DNA of 64,000 nucleotides. Origin: JAALLB01 sp964502215 (GTDB lineage Bacteria > Pseudomonadota > Alphaproteobacteria > Rhizobiales > Rhizobiaceae). The stretch lies in contig CAZCUN010000007.1 in assembly GCA_964502215.1 (NCBI GenBank), positions 1 through 64,000 on the forward strand, read 5' to 3'. The notes below the pieces were generated by a model. The model ran no database searches. It was not told the origin of the DNA and saw only the letters and a program-made list of their open reading frames with translations. The first letter of the stretch is position 1. Every line of letters begins with the position of its first letter. Made by a program: the position numbers and the translations under genes. Positions 25,966 through 34,257 of the stretch are shown piece after piece.

Positions 25966-26343
25966 TTATGAAGTAACAGGTAACTTTTCTGAAAGCCAAC
26001 GCAACATGCCACCTTCAACATTCACAACATCACTAAACCCAGCATTTAGCAATAATCTCGCAGCTTTTTCACCACGCATCCCAGATCGACAAACAACCGC
26101 AACACTAGCAGCTTTATTATTATCAACCGATAGTAATACCTCGTCAACAAACTTAGAATTTTGCAAGGCGATACAATAGCAGTCCTTCGGGCTTCCATCA
26201 GCAGCCCATTCATTAGGCTCACGAACATCAACCAAAGTTAAATCCCCCATTGAGGCCTTTTGATTAGCATCCAATGGATCAATCATTGGAATGAGCAATG
26301 TTTCTGTACCCATCCCAATTTTTTTAAAAAGCTTATCAAGCAT
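25966..26343 (-). CDS. Single-domain rhodanese (sulfurtransferase)
   Basis: This 125-residue rhodanese has the active-site loop VVCRSGMRGEKAA with catalytic cysteine near residue 87, and the LVDVREPNEW block near 38. It should pass sulfane sulfur from thiosulfate, persulfide or glutathione persulfide. It lies between the DUF2892 gene and the Crp/Fnr regulator, an arrangement typical of reactive-sulfur or sulfide-response operons. Confidence 0.88.
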   Translation of the reverse strand: MLDKLFKKIGMGTETLLIPMIDPLDANQKASMGDLTLVDVREPNEWAADGSPKDCYCIALQNSKFVDEVLLSVDNNKAASVAVVCRSGMRGEKAARLLLNAGFSDVVNVEGGMLRWLSEKLPVTS

Positions 26344-26352
26344 GATATCTAC

Positions 26353-26565
26353 TTAAGCGTTGTCTGAGCGCGTACGCAAACCAAGCAGCCCATATGCTGG
26401 ACAAAAACTAACAGCACCTGTGACAATCAAAATTGCAGCAGCAATTGCGGCAGCAATGCCAATACCAGTGCCAATATTCAAAACACCTGTGAGTAATAAT
26501 ACAACAAGCACTCCACCTGCAATAACTCTTAAGATACGATCCCAAGTTCCAACGTTTAATCTCAT
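26353..26565 (-). CDS. DUF2892 (YgaP-like) inner-membrane protein
   Basis: This ~70-residue protein begins MRLNVGTWDRILRVIAGG and has two hydrophobic segments with the end SFCPAYGLLGLRT. This is the DUF2892 domain found fused to or beside rhodaneses (as in YgaP). The start ATG 26565 is preceded by GGAG. It probably anchors or channels the sulfur species handled by the rhodanese downstream. Confidence 0.87.
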   Translation of the reverse strand: MRLNVGTWDRILRVIAGGVLVVLLLTGVLNIGTGIGIAAAIAAAILIVTGAVSFCPAYGLLGLRTRSDNA

Positions 26566-26626
26566 GATAATCTCCATCTACAATTTTAAGATGAAAAGAA
26601 GGTACCAAGACTAACAAACCAAGTAG

Positions 26627-26639
26627 GTGACTAAGTCAC
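26627..26639. promoter_or_regulatory. Palindromic operator candidate upstream of rhodanese operon
   Basis: GTGACTAAGTCAC is a perfect 6+1+6 palindrome, 62 bases before the DUF2892 start. Crp/Fnr-family proteins bind inverted GTGA/TCAC half-sites, though usually with a wider spacer. Autoregulation by the operon's own regulator is the natural hypothesis. Confidence 0.5.
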
Positions 26640-26654
26640 AAACACCTGTAGAAA

Positions 26655-27305
26655 TTAGTCAGCACCAAAAGCCACGCCATCATCGCCAGTCTTCCACTGC
26701 GGATATTTTATCATAATACTTTTAAAGCGTTCACTTTCTAAAAACGCGTCTAGCCAACGAATTGTATGATGCCACTCTTGAGACCAAAACCACTCTTTAT
26801 CAACATGTGCAAATTGGCGAACGAAAGGCAAAATAGCACCATCAGCAAATGAAAAATCATCGCCATATAAATAAGACTGCCCTTTAAGCATAGAGTCTAA
26901 CTTCATCATAAAATTTGCGCCAATCGCACGTTCCTTACTCGTATCAATTGTATCATCACGACTAGCATACTTATAAGCGTCTAATGCAGCTTTAAACGGC
27001 CCATCGCTCTCATCTATTAGGTTTGTCATATGTTGCAGTTGCGCATGAGGAAAGTCCAACCAGCCTTCTTGATCTTGGATGTTCAAAGCCCAATCCATAA
27101 TATCCCGGCTCTCCTCAATCACTGCACCATCTTGCAAAACAAGAACAGGAACTGTGCCTTTTGGACTAGCGGTTAACATCTCATCTGGCTTCTCACGTAG
27201 CACTACTTCGCGAAGCTGCACAGGCGTTTTTGTTGCTAATAAAGCAAGTCTTGCACGCATCGCATATGGACATCGCCGGAATGAATAGAGAATCGAAACT
27301 GACAT
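26655..27305 (-). CDS. Glutathione S-transferase family protein
   Basis: This 216-residue GST-fold protein has the thioredoxin-like N-terminal domain with RRCPYAMRARLAL (cysteine near residue 12), SPKGTVPVL and the glutathione-binding EESRDI near 64, then an all-helical domain. The CPYA site resembles Grx2 and omega-like GSTs, which form mixed disulfides with glutathione rather than conjugating. It reads in the same direction as the sulfur operon but has a separate ~90-base gap containing the palindrome. Confidence 0.85.
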   Translation of the reverse strand: MSVSILYSFRRCPYAMRARLALLATKTPVQLREVVLREKPDEMLTASPKGTVPVLVLQDGAVIEESRDIMDWALNIQDQEGWLDFPHAQLQHMTNLIDESDGPFKAALDAYKYASRDDTIDTSKERAIGANFMMKLDSMLKGQSYLYGDDFSFADGAILPFVRQFAHVDKEWFWSQEWHHTIRWLDAFLESERFKSIMIKYPQWKTGDDGVAFGAD

Positions 27306-27378
27306 ATTGCCTCAAAATAAATGGTTAATAGATACTTAAATTATTTGATAAAAAGAAAAATAACAAATTTGTCGATAA

Positions 27379-27466
27379 GAATCATAAAGGTTAACGTAAA
27401 CGAGTGAGTGATTCGTTTTTTCGAGTCAAGGCGGCAACTTACAAGACAAATATCAAACATGGAATC
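27379..27466. promoter_or_regulatory. Cluster of four GANTC methylation sites
   Basis: GAATC, GATTC, GAGTC and GAATC occur at 27379, 27410, 27423 and 27462 in the promoter of the coiled-coil gene, with a TTAACGTAAA at 27391. GANTC is the CcrM target and GcrA-controlled promoters carry it. Four in under 90 bases is more than chance would usually give. Confidence 0.45.
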
Positions 27467-27477
27467 AGCGGGGAACC

Positions 27478-28881
27478 ATGAACAAAGCTCTAAAAATTGC
27501 AGATCTTCAAGAAGGTAATGTATCGCTTGGTAGGTCAAATCTTTCAAATCCTGATCAATTAACTAATCTGGATACAGAAGAAATTCGTTCTAAAATCAAA
27601 GCTGCTCGTCTTGAAAAACTCATGGCGCGGCAACTAGAAAGCGAACTCACCTTCGATTTAGAAGCTGAGCCTGAGTTAGTTATCGAAGCTTCAGATGAGG
27701 AAATCACCCTAGAAACACTTTTTGACGATGTTTCAAACGCTCCTATAAAGCTGGAGATACCAGCATCAAAATCTAAAGGTTACTCTATAGGTAGCTCAAA
27801 ACGCATGCGTAACATGCAAACAACCAGGCATTCTTGTGATGAAATGGTTACTCGTATTCGATCTGGCTCTCATATTCTAACGGAATTAAACGAGCAAACG
27901 ACAAATCTAGTAAATCAACTCCAGTTCATGGAACAAGAGTTTGCAAACTTTGAAGAAGCTGAAGTAAAAGCTTCAAAACTAGCAAGTGAACATAAGCGAA
28001 TTACAACCGAATATAATGAAGCTCTTAATCTTATTGAAAAACAAAGCCGTCAACTAAATGTTCTCGATCAACAGCGAACTAAAAGCAACGCTGATTATGA
28101 AAATACAAGAGCAGAACTAGAGCAGCTTCAAATTCGCAATCGTAAAGACATAGATTTATTCGCAGAAGTTCAAATCGTCAATTCGGAACTAGAGCAAGAA
28201 AAGCGTTCGCTCAATAATCAACTGACAGCAAATGAAGCAAGCCTTTCTGAAGCTACGTCAGAACTTCAAACGACAAATAATATGTTGAAGCAAAAAGATA
28301 TGGAAGCAGCAAGAGCACTAGCTGAACTCACTTCCACAAAAGAACGCCTTCAAAATGCAGAAACAAGCCTAGCTTTTACAAGCGAGGAACACGAAACTTT
28401 ATCTAAGCAATTTACAGAAGCTCAAATTGAATTACAAAGTCTTCAATCGCAAAATGAAGCTGCAAATGACGAACTTGCTTCAACACAAACCAACTTGAAG
28501 CAAACAACATAAGAGTTAGAAGAGCTAACCGCAGACGCACATGATAAAGACATATCATCTGCAAAACTCACCTCTGACTATGCTTCACTTATCAAGCAAA
28601 ACTCTAAAGTCACGAATGATTTAAATAACATTCAGAACAAATATGACGAATTGAATAAATCTGCTCTTGAACAACAAAGTCAGCAATATGCACGCATCCA
28701 TGAGTTGGAAAGTGTCATGCGCGATGTAAAACGTCAGTTAGAATTTAAAACCAAAACCAATGCAGAATTAACAGTTGAGCTTGAAGCAACAAACAATTTG
28801 TTGGTTCTTCACGAAGAGATGGTATTGTTGGTTCTTCACGAAGAGATGGTAACTGCACTTTCGAAAGAAAATAATAGATAA
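27478..28881 (+). pseudogene. Large coiled-coil protein gene interrupted by an in-frame TAA
   Basis: One continuous frame of about 467 codons is broken only by a TAA at 28510-28512. The first ~110 residues are acidic and look disordered. From about 115 to the end the sequence is heptad-rich coiled coil (many E, Q, L, K; repeated SELEQE and ATSELQTT-like stretches), reminiscent of intermediate-filament-like or polar scaffold proteins. After the stop the same coiled coil continues for ~123 codons. A 27-bp exact tandem duplication (28798-28851) near the end doubles the nine residues LLVLHEEMV. It could still make a 344-residue product. I do not recognise a family. Confidence 0.6.
28798..28851 (+). 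repeat. 27-bp exact tandem duplication
   Basis: The unit TTGTTGGTTCTTCACGAAGA plus GATGGTA occurs twice back to back (28798-28824 and 28825-28851). The frame is kept, adding nine residues to the coiled coil. Confidence 0.9.
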
Positions 28882-28900
28882 TTTACTTTAATATAAAAGT

Positions 28901-29890
28901 CTATTCATGCGGTGCGTTCTGATTAGAGCGTGCCGCATGTTCTTTTTGGGCTTTTCTTTTTTGCAGCTTTTGGTTTCCCTGATCAGCCGCAATATGTTCT
29001 TGGCCGCGTTTTTTTGCCAGCTCCATTTGTTTTTGCCGCTCAATAAAGCGTTGGCGTTGGCGCGTTGTTTGTTTGTCATAACAACGAGGACACGAAACAC
29101 CGGCGGCATATTGTTCAGACTGCTTGTCTTCTTCTATAATTGGATATCGGCAAGCATGGCACATGTCATAAGGCCCTTGCTCAAGGCCGTGACCAACACT
29201 GACACGTTGATCGAACACAAAACACTCACCCTCCCAAAGGCTTTCTTCCTTAGGAGTATTTTCAAGATATTTTAAAATGCCACCTTGCAGGTGATAAACA
29301 TCCTCATACCCAAGCTCTTTCATCAAAGACGTAGATTTTTCACAGCGAATACCGCCCGTGCAAAACATCGCAATCTTCTTGCCCTTAAGCAGATTATCCT
29401 GCCCCTCTACCCACTTGGGCAATTCTCGAAAGCTTGTGGTATCAGGATCAACAGCGCCCTTAAATGTACCAATCGCCACTTCATAGTCATTACGTGTATC
29501 TACCACAACAACATCAGGGTCTTGTATAAACTCATTCCAATCTTCAGGAGCAATATATTCACCCACCTGCTTGGTAGGACTAACCCCTTCGACACCCAAG
29601 GTTACAATCTCTTTCTTGAGGCGAACTTTCATGCGGTAGAAAGGATTTTCTTCTGCCCAACTTTCTTTATGTTCAAGATCGCAAATACGTTCATCAAGCT
29701 TGATAAAATCAAGAAGTGCATGGATGCCTTTTTCCGAGCCAGCAACCGTGCCATTAATACCCTCTTCAGCCAAAAGAATAGTGCCCATCACCTCATTAGC
29801 AATTGCGCAGTCTTGTATCCCTTGCTGAAGCTCTTTGTAATCGGGCAAGGCAACAAATTTATAAAAGGCGGCAACGAGGTAAGAAGACAT
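28901..29890 (-). CDS. trhO: tRNA uridine(34) hydroxylase TrhO (YceA)
   Basis: This 329-residue protein has the TrhO layout: an N-terminal ferredoxin-like domain (AAFYKFVALPDY, LLAEEGINGTVAGS), a central rhodanese domain with active site MFCTGGIRCEKS near residue 180, and a cysteine-rich end (CHACRYPI, CPRCYD). It hydroxylates U34 of certain tRNAs using prephenate-derived or oxygen-dependent chemistry. The C-terminal ~45 residues are a highly charged tail. It is convergent with the coiled-coil gene and divergent from the Lrp/AsnC gene. Confidence 0.92.
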   Translation of the reverse strand: MSSYLVAAFYKFVALPDYKELQQGIQDCAIANEVMGTILLAEEGINGTVAGSEKGIHALLDFIKLDERICDLEHKESWAEENPFYRMKVRLKKEIVTLGVEGVSPTKQVGEYIAPEDWNEFIQDPDVVVVDTRNDYEVAIGTFKGAVDPDTTSFRELPKWVEGQDNLLKGKKIAMFCTGGIRCEKSTSLMKELGYEDVYHLQGGILKYLENTPKEESLWEGECFVFDQRVSVGHGLEQGPYDMCHACRYPIIEEDKQSEQYAAGVSCPRCYDKQTTRQRQRFIERQKQMELAKKRGQEHIAADQGNQKLQKRKAQKEHAARSNQNAPHE

Positions 29891-30014
29891 TTTGATATTA
29901 ATTCAACTGTAATTGGCACTGGCGCTTACATACGCCCTTTGGATAAAGCTTTCAAACCCTGAAATGATGAAACTTCAACTTTGATTTTCTAACGATTTAA
30001 GTACATAAAACAGT

Positions 30015-30479
30015 ATGAAGAATAATCTTGATGAAATTGATCTAAAAATACTGCGTATTTTGCAAAAAACCGCTGATCTAAGTATTACAGAAATTGGCGA
30101 CAAAGTAGGCCTCAGCCACACCCCTTGCTGGCGTCGTATCAAAAAGATGCAAGAAAGCGGTGTTATTAAATCTCAAGTATGTAATCTAGATTCTGAAATA
30201 ATCGGCTTAGATGTTTCAATCTTTGTTTTCGTCAGGTTAGATACGCATTCGGCTCAAGCGCTTCATAAATTTGAAATATCAACAAAATCAGTGCCCGAAA
30301 TCATGCAATGTTACACCATGAGTGGAGAGTTTGATTACTTACTAAGGATTGTCGTAGCAACGGTTAGGGATTACGAAAAAACAGTAAAGGGAAAGTTACT
30401 TCAGCTGCCACATGTAGGAATGATGAATTCACATTTTGCACTAAGTGAAATAAAAAATTCATCTGCTTTACCAATTTAG
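30015..30479 (+). CDS. Lrp/AsnC-family transcriptional regulator
   Basis: This 154-residue protein has an N-terminal helix-turn-helix (DLKILRILQKTADLSITEIG, then LSHTPCWRRIKKM) and a C-terminal RAM domain (EIMQCYTMSGEFDYLLRIV). It should bind DNA as an oligomer and sense an amino acid. It lies 140 bases before the indolepyruvate oxidoreductase gene in the same direction, so control of aromatic or branched amino-acid degradation is likely. Confidence 0.9.
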   Translation: MKNNLDEIDLKILRILQKTADLSITEIGDKVGLSHTPCWRRIKKMQESGVIKSQVCNLDSEIIGLDVSIFVFVRLDTHSAQALHKFEISTKSVPEIMQCYTMSGEFDYLLRIVVATVRDYEKTVKGKLLQLPHVGMMNSHFALSEIKNSSALPI

Positions 30480-30619
30480 GATATTTTCCTAAATATTACT
30501 AAAAATAACCAAATTTTTTGCTACAACAATACATGATTGTGTTATTTTTGAACTGCATTTTCTTTTTTCTTGGGCCATACTCTATAATATGAAGATTTAA
30601 AAATATAACGGAGAGCACC

Positions 30620-33600
30620 ATGGGTGAAAACACACCAGCCAGCAAAATCATTGCAGCCAAGGACATTTCGCTCGAAGATAAATATACCGCCACCGAAGGC
30701 AAAATATTTCTCAATGGTACGCAAGCACTGGTTCGTTTGCCAATCGTTCAAATGCGCCGCGACCGTGAAGCAGGACTTAAAACAGGTGGTTTTATTTCAG
30801 GCTACCGTGGTTCTCCTATAGGCGCTTATGACTTTGCGCTTCAACAAGCGCAAAAGCATCTTGATAAAGAAGGCATCGTCTTCCAGCCAGGCGTTAATGA
30901 AGACCTAGCCGCAACAGCTGTTTGGGGAACACAGCAAATTGATCTAACACCAAGCGCAAAAGTTGATGGCGTTTCTGCCTATTGGTACGGCAAGGGCCCA
31001 GGCGTTGACCGCTCAGGCGATGTTTTCAAACATGCAAACTCTGCTGGCACATCAAAGATTGGTGGTGTTTTAGCGTTTGCGGGCGATGACCATACTGCAA
31101 AGTCTTCCACAGTAGCCCACCAATCAGACCATGCCTTCATGGCCGCAATGATGCCAATGCTATTTCCTTCAAGTGTGCAAGAGTTCGTTGAGCTAGGCCT
31201 GCTTGGTACGGCTATGTCTCGTTACTCAGGCCTTTGGGTAGGTTATAAAGTTATATCAGACACCATCGAAACAACTGGTGTGGTTGATTTGGCAGGTGAG
31301 AAGCAAAAATTTATCATTCCTGAGGAGTTTGCGCTCCCAGAAAATGGTTTAAACCTTCGCTGGCCAGATGGTATTTTAGAACAAGACGAGCGACTTTTAG
31401 AACATAAAGCCTATGCAGCCCTTGCATTTGCTAAAGCAAATAACGTTGACCAACTTATCTATGACACGAAGAAACCGCGTTTTGGTATTATTGCATCAGG
31501 CAAGGCTTATGAAAACGTGCGTGAAGCACTTCGCCAACTGGATATTGATGAGAAAACTGCCGACAAAATTGGCCTTCGTCTTTACAAAGTACGCATGCCT
31601 TGGCCGTTAGAGCCTGAAGGCATTCGCAAATTTGCAGATGGTCTTGAAGAAGTGCTTGTTATTGAAGAACGTCGTGAGATTATTGAAAACCAAATTAAGC
31701 AACAATTGTTTAATTGGAAAGCCAGCGTACGCCCGCGCATCGTTGGTAAATTCGACCACGAAGACAATCACATTCTAAAATTAAACGAAGAAATGACTGC
31801 TGGAGTGGCGGTTCGTGCCATTGCAAGCAGACTGTTAATGCTAGATATGCCAGAGGGCATTGCGGGTCGTGTCAAACAAAAACTTGCTTATTATGAAGAA
31901 CGCGCAAGCATTAAGAAAAACCATGAAACACCTGTAACCCGCACAGCACACTTTTGCTCAGGTTGTCCACACAACACCTCAACAAAAGTACCAGAAGGTA
32001 GCCGCGCACTTGCTGGTATCGGCTGTCACTTCATGTCTGTATGGATGGATCGCGAAACATCAACCTTTAGCCACATGGGTGGCGAAGGCGCAAGCTGGTC
32101 AGGGCTTAATCATTTCACAGATGAAGACCATATCTTTGCAAACCTTGGGGATGGCACATATTTTCACTCAGGCTATATGGCAGTAAGAAATGCTGTTGCA
32201 TCAAAAGCTAATATTACCTACAAAATTTTATTCAATGATGCCGTTGCCATGACGGGCGGTCAAACCCACGATGGCCCTCTTGATCCACCGACGATCTCCA
32301 AACAATTAAAAGCAGAAGGCGTAAAGGAAATCTGGCTAGTCTCAGAAGACCCACAACGCTATTCCAAATCTGATTTTGCATCTGGTATAACAATCCGCCA
32401 CCGCGAACACCTTGATGAAGTGCAAAAGCACTTACGCACTGTAAAAGGTTGCACAGCGATTATCTACGACCAAACATGCGCAGCAGAACTCCGCCGCCGT
32501 CGCAAGCGCGGTAAAGCCGTAGACCCAGACAAACGCGCCTTTATTAATCCATTGGTATGTGAAGGTTGTGGCGATTGTTCAGTGCAGTCCAATTGTGTTT
32601 CCATCGAACCCCTAGAAACAGACTTCGGTCGCAAGCGCAAAATCAACCAATCATCTTGTAATAAAGATTTTTCATGCGTTGAAGGCTTCTGCCCATCGTT
32701 TGTAACGGTTAAAAGCGGTTCACTTAAAAAACCAAAGGCAGCTGAACTTGACGCTTCAAACCTGCCCAAACCAAAGACACCAAAACTCGATGATGTTTAC
32801 AACATTGCGATCACAGGTGTTGGTGGCACAGGTGTGCTTACAATTGGTGCTATTCTTGGCATGGCAGCTCATGTGCAAGGCAAAGCAGCCTTGATGCTAG
32901 ATATGGCAGGTCTTGCACAAAAAGGCGGCGCAGTGCTCTCCCATGTTCGCCTTGCCCCAACACCAGATTTAGTAACCGCACCGCAAATTGTAACAGGTGA
33001 AGCAGACTTGCTTTTAGCCGCTGATACAGTCGTTGCCTCAGCTCAAAGTTCAATTGCACTGTTAAGTTCAGAAAACACCAATGCTATTCTCAACACGCAT
33101 TTGAACCCAGTTTCAAATTTCATTTTTGACCGTGATTATGATTTCCGTGAGGACGGTGTTGTCGATACGATACGTCAACACGTTCGCAAGGATATGGCTC
33201 AAGTCAACTTTAACAAACTGGCAGAAACCGTTTGTGGTGATGCGATTGCCACCAACATCATGATGATTGGCTATGCATGTCAAATGGGCATGATCCCACT
33301 GCCACCAGAAGCAATTGAACGGGCAATCGAATTAAACGCAGTTGCTGTTGCAGCCAATAAACGCGCCTTCAACTGGGGTCGTAAATTTGCCCATGATCCA
33401 AAAGAAATTGAGGTCATATTAGAGGAAGCAAATCCAAAGGCAAAAGAGCCTGATACATTAGAAGAAATCATCAACAAACGCGCTGAATTCTTGAAAGATT
33501 ATCAAGATGAAGACTACGCACAAAGCTACCGTGATTTTGTTTCTAAGGTTGAGACTGCGGAAGAAAAACTATCTAAATCCAAAGACTTAACCAATTCTGT

Positions 33601-34135
33601 GGCGCGCAATCTATTTAAGCTTATGTCTTACAAAGACGAGTACGAAGTCGCGCGTCTTTACACTAATGGTGAGTTTGAAAAACAGATTGCCGATACTTTC
33701 GATGGCGATTTTCAGATTAATTATCACCTTGCGCCGCCGTTGATTGGCTTTGGTAAAAAACCAAATGGTCGCCCACGCAAGCGCGTCTTTGGCTCATGGA
33801 TGATGAAAGCTTTCAAACTGATTGCAAAGTACAAACACCTGCGCGGCACAAAGATGGATATTTTTGGCTATTCAGCAGAGCGCAAAATGGAGCGCAAGTT
33901 AATTGAGGACTACAAGCAAACCCTCACAGAGTTGCTAGGAAAATTAACTGAGAGCAATCGCCATTTTGCAAGTGCCATTGCACGCGTACCAGATGACATT
34001 CGTGGTTTTGGTCCTGTAAAAGAAGAAGCATTTAAAAAAGCGCAAGCAAAGCAAAAAGACTTACTAGCTCAGTTTGAAAAGCCCGATGCACAAAACGAAA
34101 ACGACAAGCTAACTAAAGCCGAACCTGCTGAATAA
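30620..34135 (+). CDS. Indolepyruvate ferredoxin oxidoreductase, fused alpha/beta chains
   Basis: This 1171-residue protein oxidatively decarboxylates aryl-pyruvates (and related 2-oxo acids) to acyl-CoA with ferredoxin as acceptor. The N-terminal pyruvate-ferredoxin PYR-type domain starts TEGKIFLNGTQALVRLP. The thiamine domain holds HFCSGCPHNTS near 440 and GDGTYFHSG near 510. The Fe-S region has CEGCGDCSVQSNC and CVEGFCP near 645-690. The gamma/beta-type domain with ITGVGGTGVLTIG follows near 730, then a helical end. This is the usual single-chain form of Alpha- and Betaproteobacteria. The Lrp-type gene upstream is the likely regulator. ATG 30620 follows GGAGAG. Confidence 0.93.
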   Translation: MGENTPASKIIAAKDISLEDKYTATEGKIFLNGTQALVRLPIVQMRRDREAGLKTGGFISGYRGSPIGAYDFALQQAQKHLDKEGIVFQPGVNEDLAATAVWGTQQIDLTPSAKVDGVSAYWYGKGPGVDRSGDVFKHANSAGTSKIGGVLAFAGDDHTAKSSTVAHQSDHAFMAAMMPMLFPSSVQEFVELGLLGTAMSRYSGLWVGYKVISDTIETTGVVDLAGEKQKFIIPEEFALPENGLNLRWPDGILEQDERLLEHKAYAALAFAKANNVDQLIYDTKKPRFGIIASGKAYENVREALRQLDIDEKTADKIGLRLYKVRMPWPLEPEGIRKFADGLEEVLVIEERREIIENQIKQQLFNWKASVRPRIVGKFDHEDNHILKLNEEMTAGVAVRAIASRLLMLDMPEGIAGRVKQKLAYYEERASIKKNHETPVTRTAHFCSGCPHNTSTKVPEGSRALAGIGCHFMSVWMDRETSTFSHMGGEGASWSGLNHFTDEDHIFANLGDGTYFHSGYMAVRNAVASKANITYKILFNDAVAMTGGQTHDGPLDPPTISKQLKAEGVKEIWLVSEDPQRYSKSDFASGITIRHREHLDEVQKHLRTVKGCTAIIYDQTCAAELRRRRKRGKAVDPDKRAFINPLVCEGCGDCSVQSNCVSIEPLETDFGRKRKINQSSCNKDFSCVEGFCPSFVTVKSGSLKKPKAAELDASNLPKPKTPKLDDVYNIAITGVGGTGVLTIGAILGMAAHVQGKAALMLDMAGLAQKGGAVLSHVRLAPTPDLVTAPQIVTGEADLLLAADTVVASAQSSIALLSSENTNAILNTHLNPVSNFIFDRDYDFREDGVVDTIRQHVRKDMAQVNFNKLAETVCGDAIATNIMMIGYACQMGMIPLPPEAIERAIELNAVAVAANKRAFNWGRKFAHDPKEIEVILEEANPKAKEPDTLEEIINKRAEFLKDYQDEDYAQSYRDFVSKVETAEEKLSKSKDLTNSVARNLFKLMSYKDEYEVARLYTNGEFEKQIADTFDGDFQINYHLAPPLIGFGKKPNGRPRKRVFGSWMMKAFKLIAKYKHLRGTKMDIFGYSAERKMERKLIEDYKQTLTELLGKLTESNRHFASAIARVPDDIRGFGPVKEEAFKKAQAKQKDLLAQFEKPDAQNENDKLTKAEPAE

Positions 34136-34178
34136 AGCACTATTTAAAAAAATCTGACTTGGTGTACGAAAACAAAAA

Positions 34179-34200
34179 ACCCAGCACCAAAGTGCTGGGT
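34179..34200 (-). terminator. Intrinsic terminator of the nucleotide-sugar dehydrogenase gene
   Basis: ACCCAGCAC-CAAA-GTGCTGGGT is a perfect 9-bp hairpin, and on the minus strand it is followed by six Ts. It ends the minus-strand dehydrogenase transcript and may also block the convergent oxidoreductase transcript. Confidence 0.8.
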
Positions 34201-34210
34201 AAAAGAGCCA

Positions 34211-34234
34211 GAAGCCTGGGGCAAATTAGGCTTC
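34211..34234. repeat. Second hairpin between convergent genes
   Basis: GAAGCCT and AGGCTTC form a 7-bp stem with a ten-base loop, just upstream (minus strand) of the main terminator. Together they make a double hairpin between convergent genes. Confidence 0.45.
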
Positions 34235-34257
34235 TTAGCTTGGGGCATTTGTAATGC

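Noticed and set aside
27385..27400. Third copy of the TTTACG...CGTAAA operator before the coiled-coil gene
   Set aside because: TAAAGGTTAACGTAAA matches only one half well and the neighbouring genes are not lipid-related. It is more likely part of a TTAAC-type site or chance.
24724..28512. Stop-codon recoding (readthrough or reassigned codon) to explain both interrupted genes
   Set aside because: One gene has TAG and the other TAA, and many normal genes here end with the same codons. Mutation or sequence error is simpler.
29285..29962. 225-codon plus-strand frame opposite trhO
   Set aside because: It is antisense to a clear trhO gene, and its length comes from codon bias in the opposite strand. 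No motifs.
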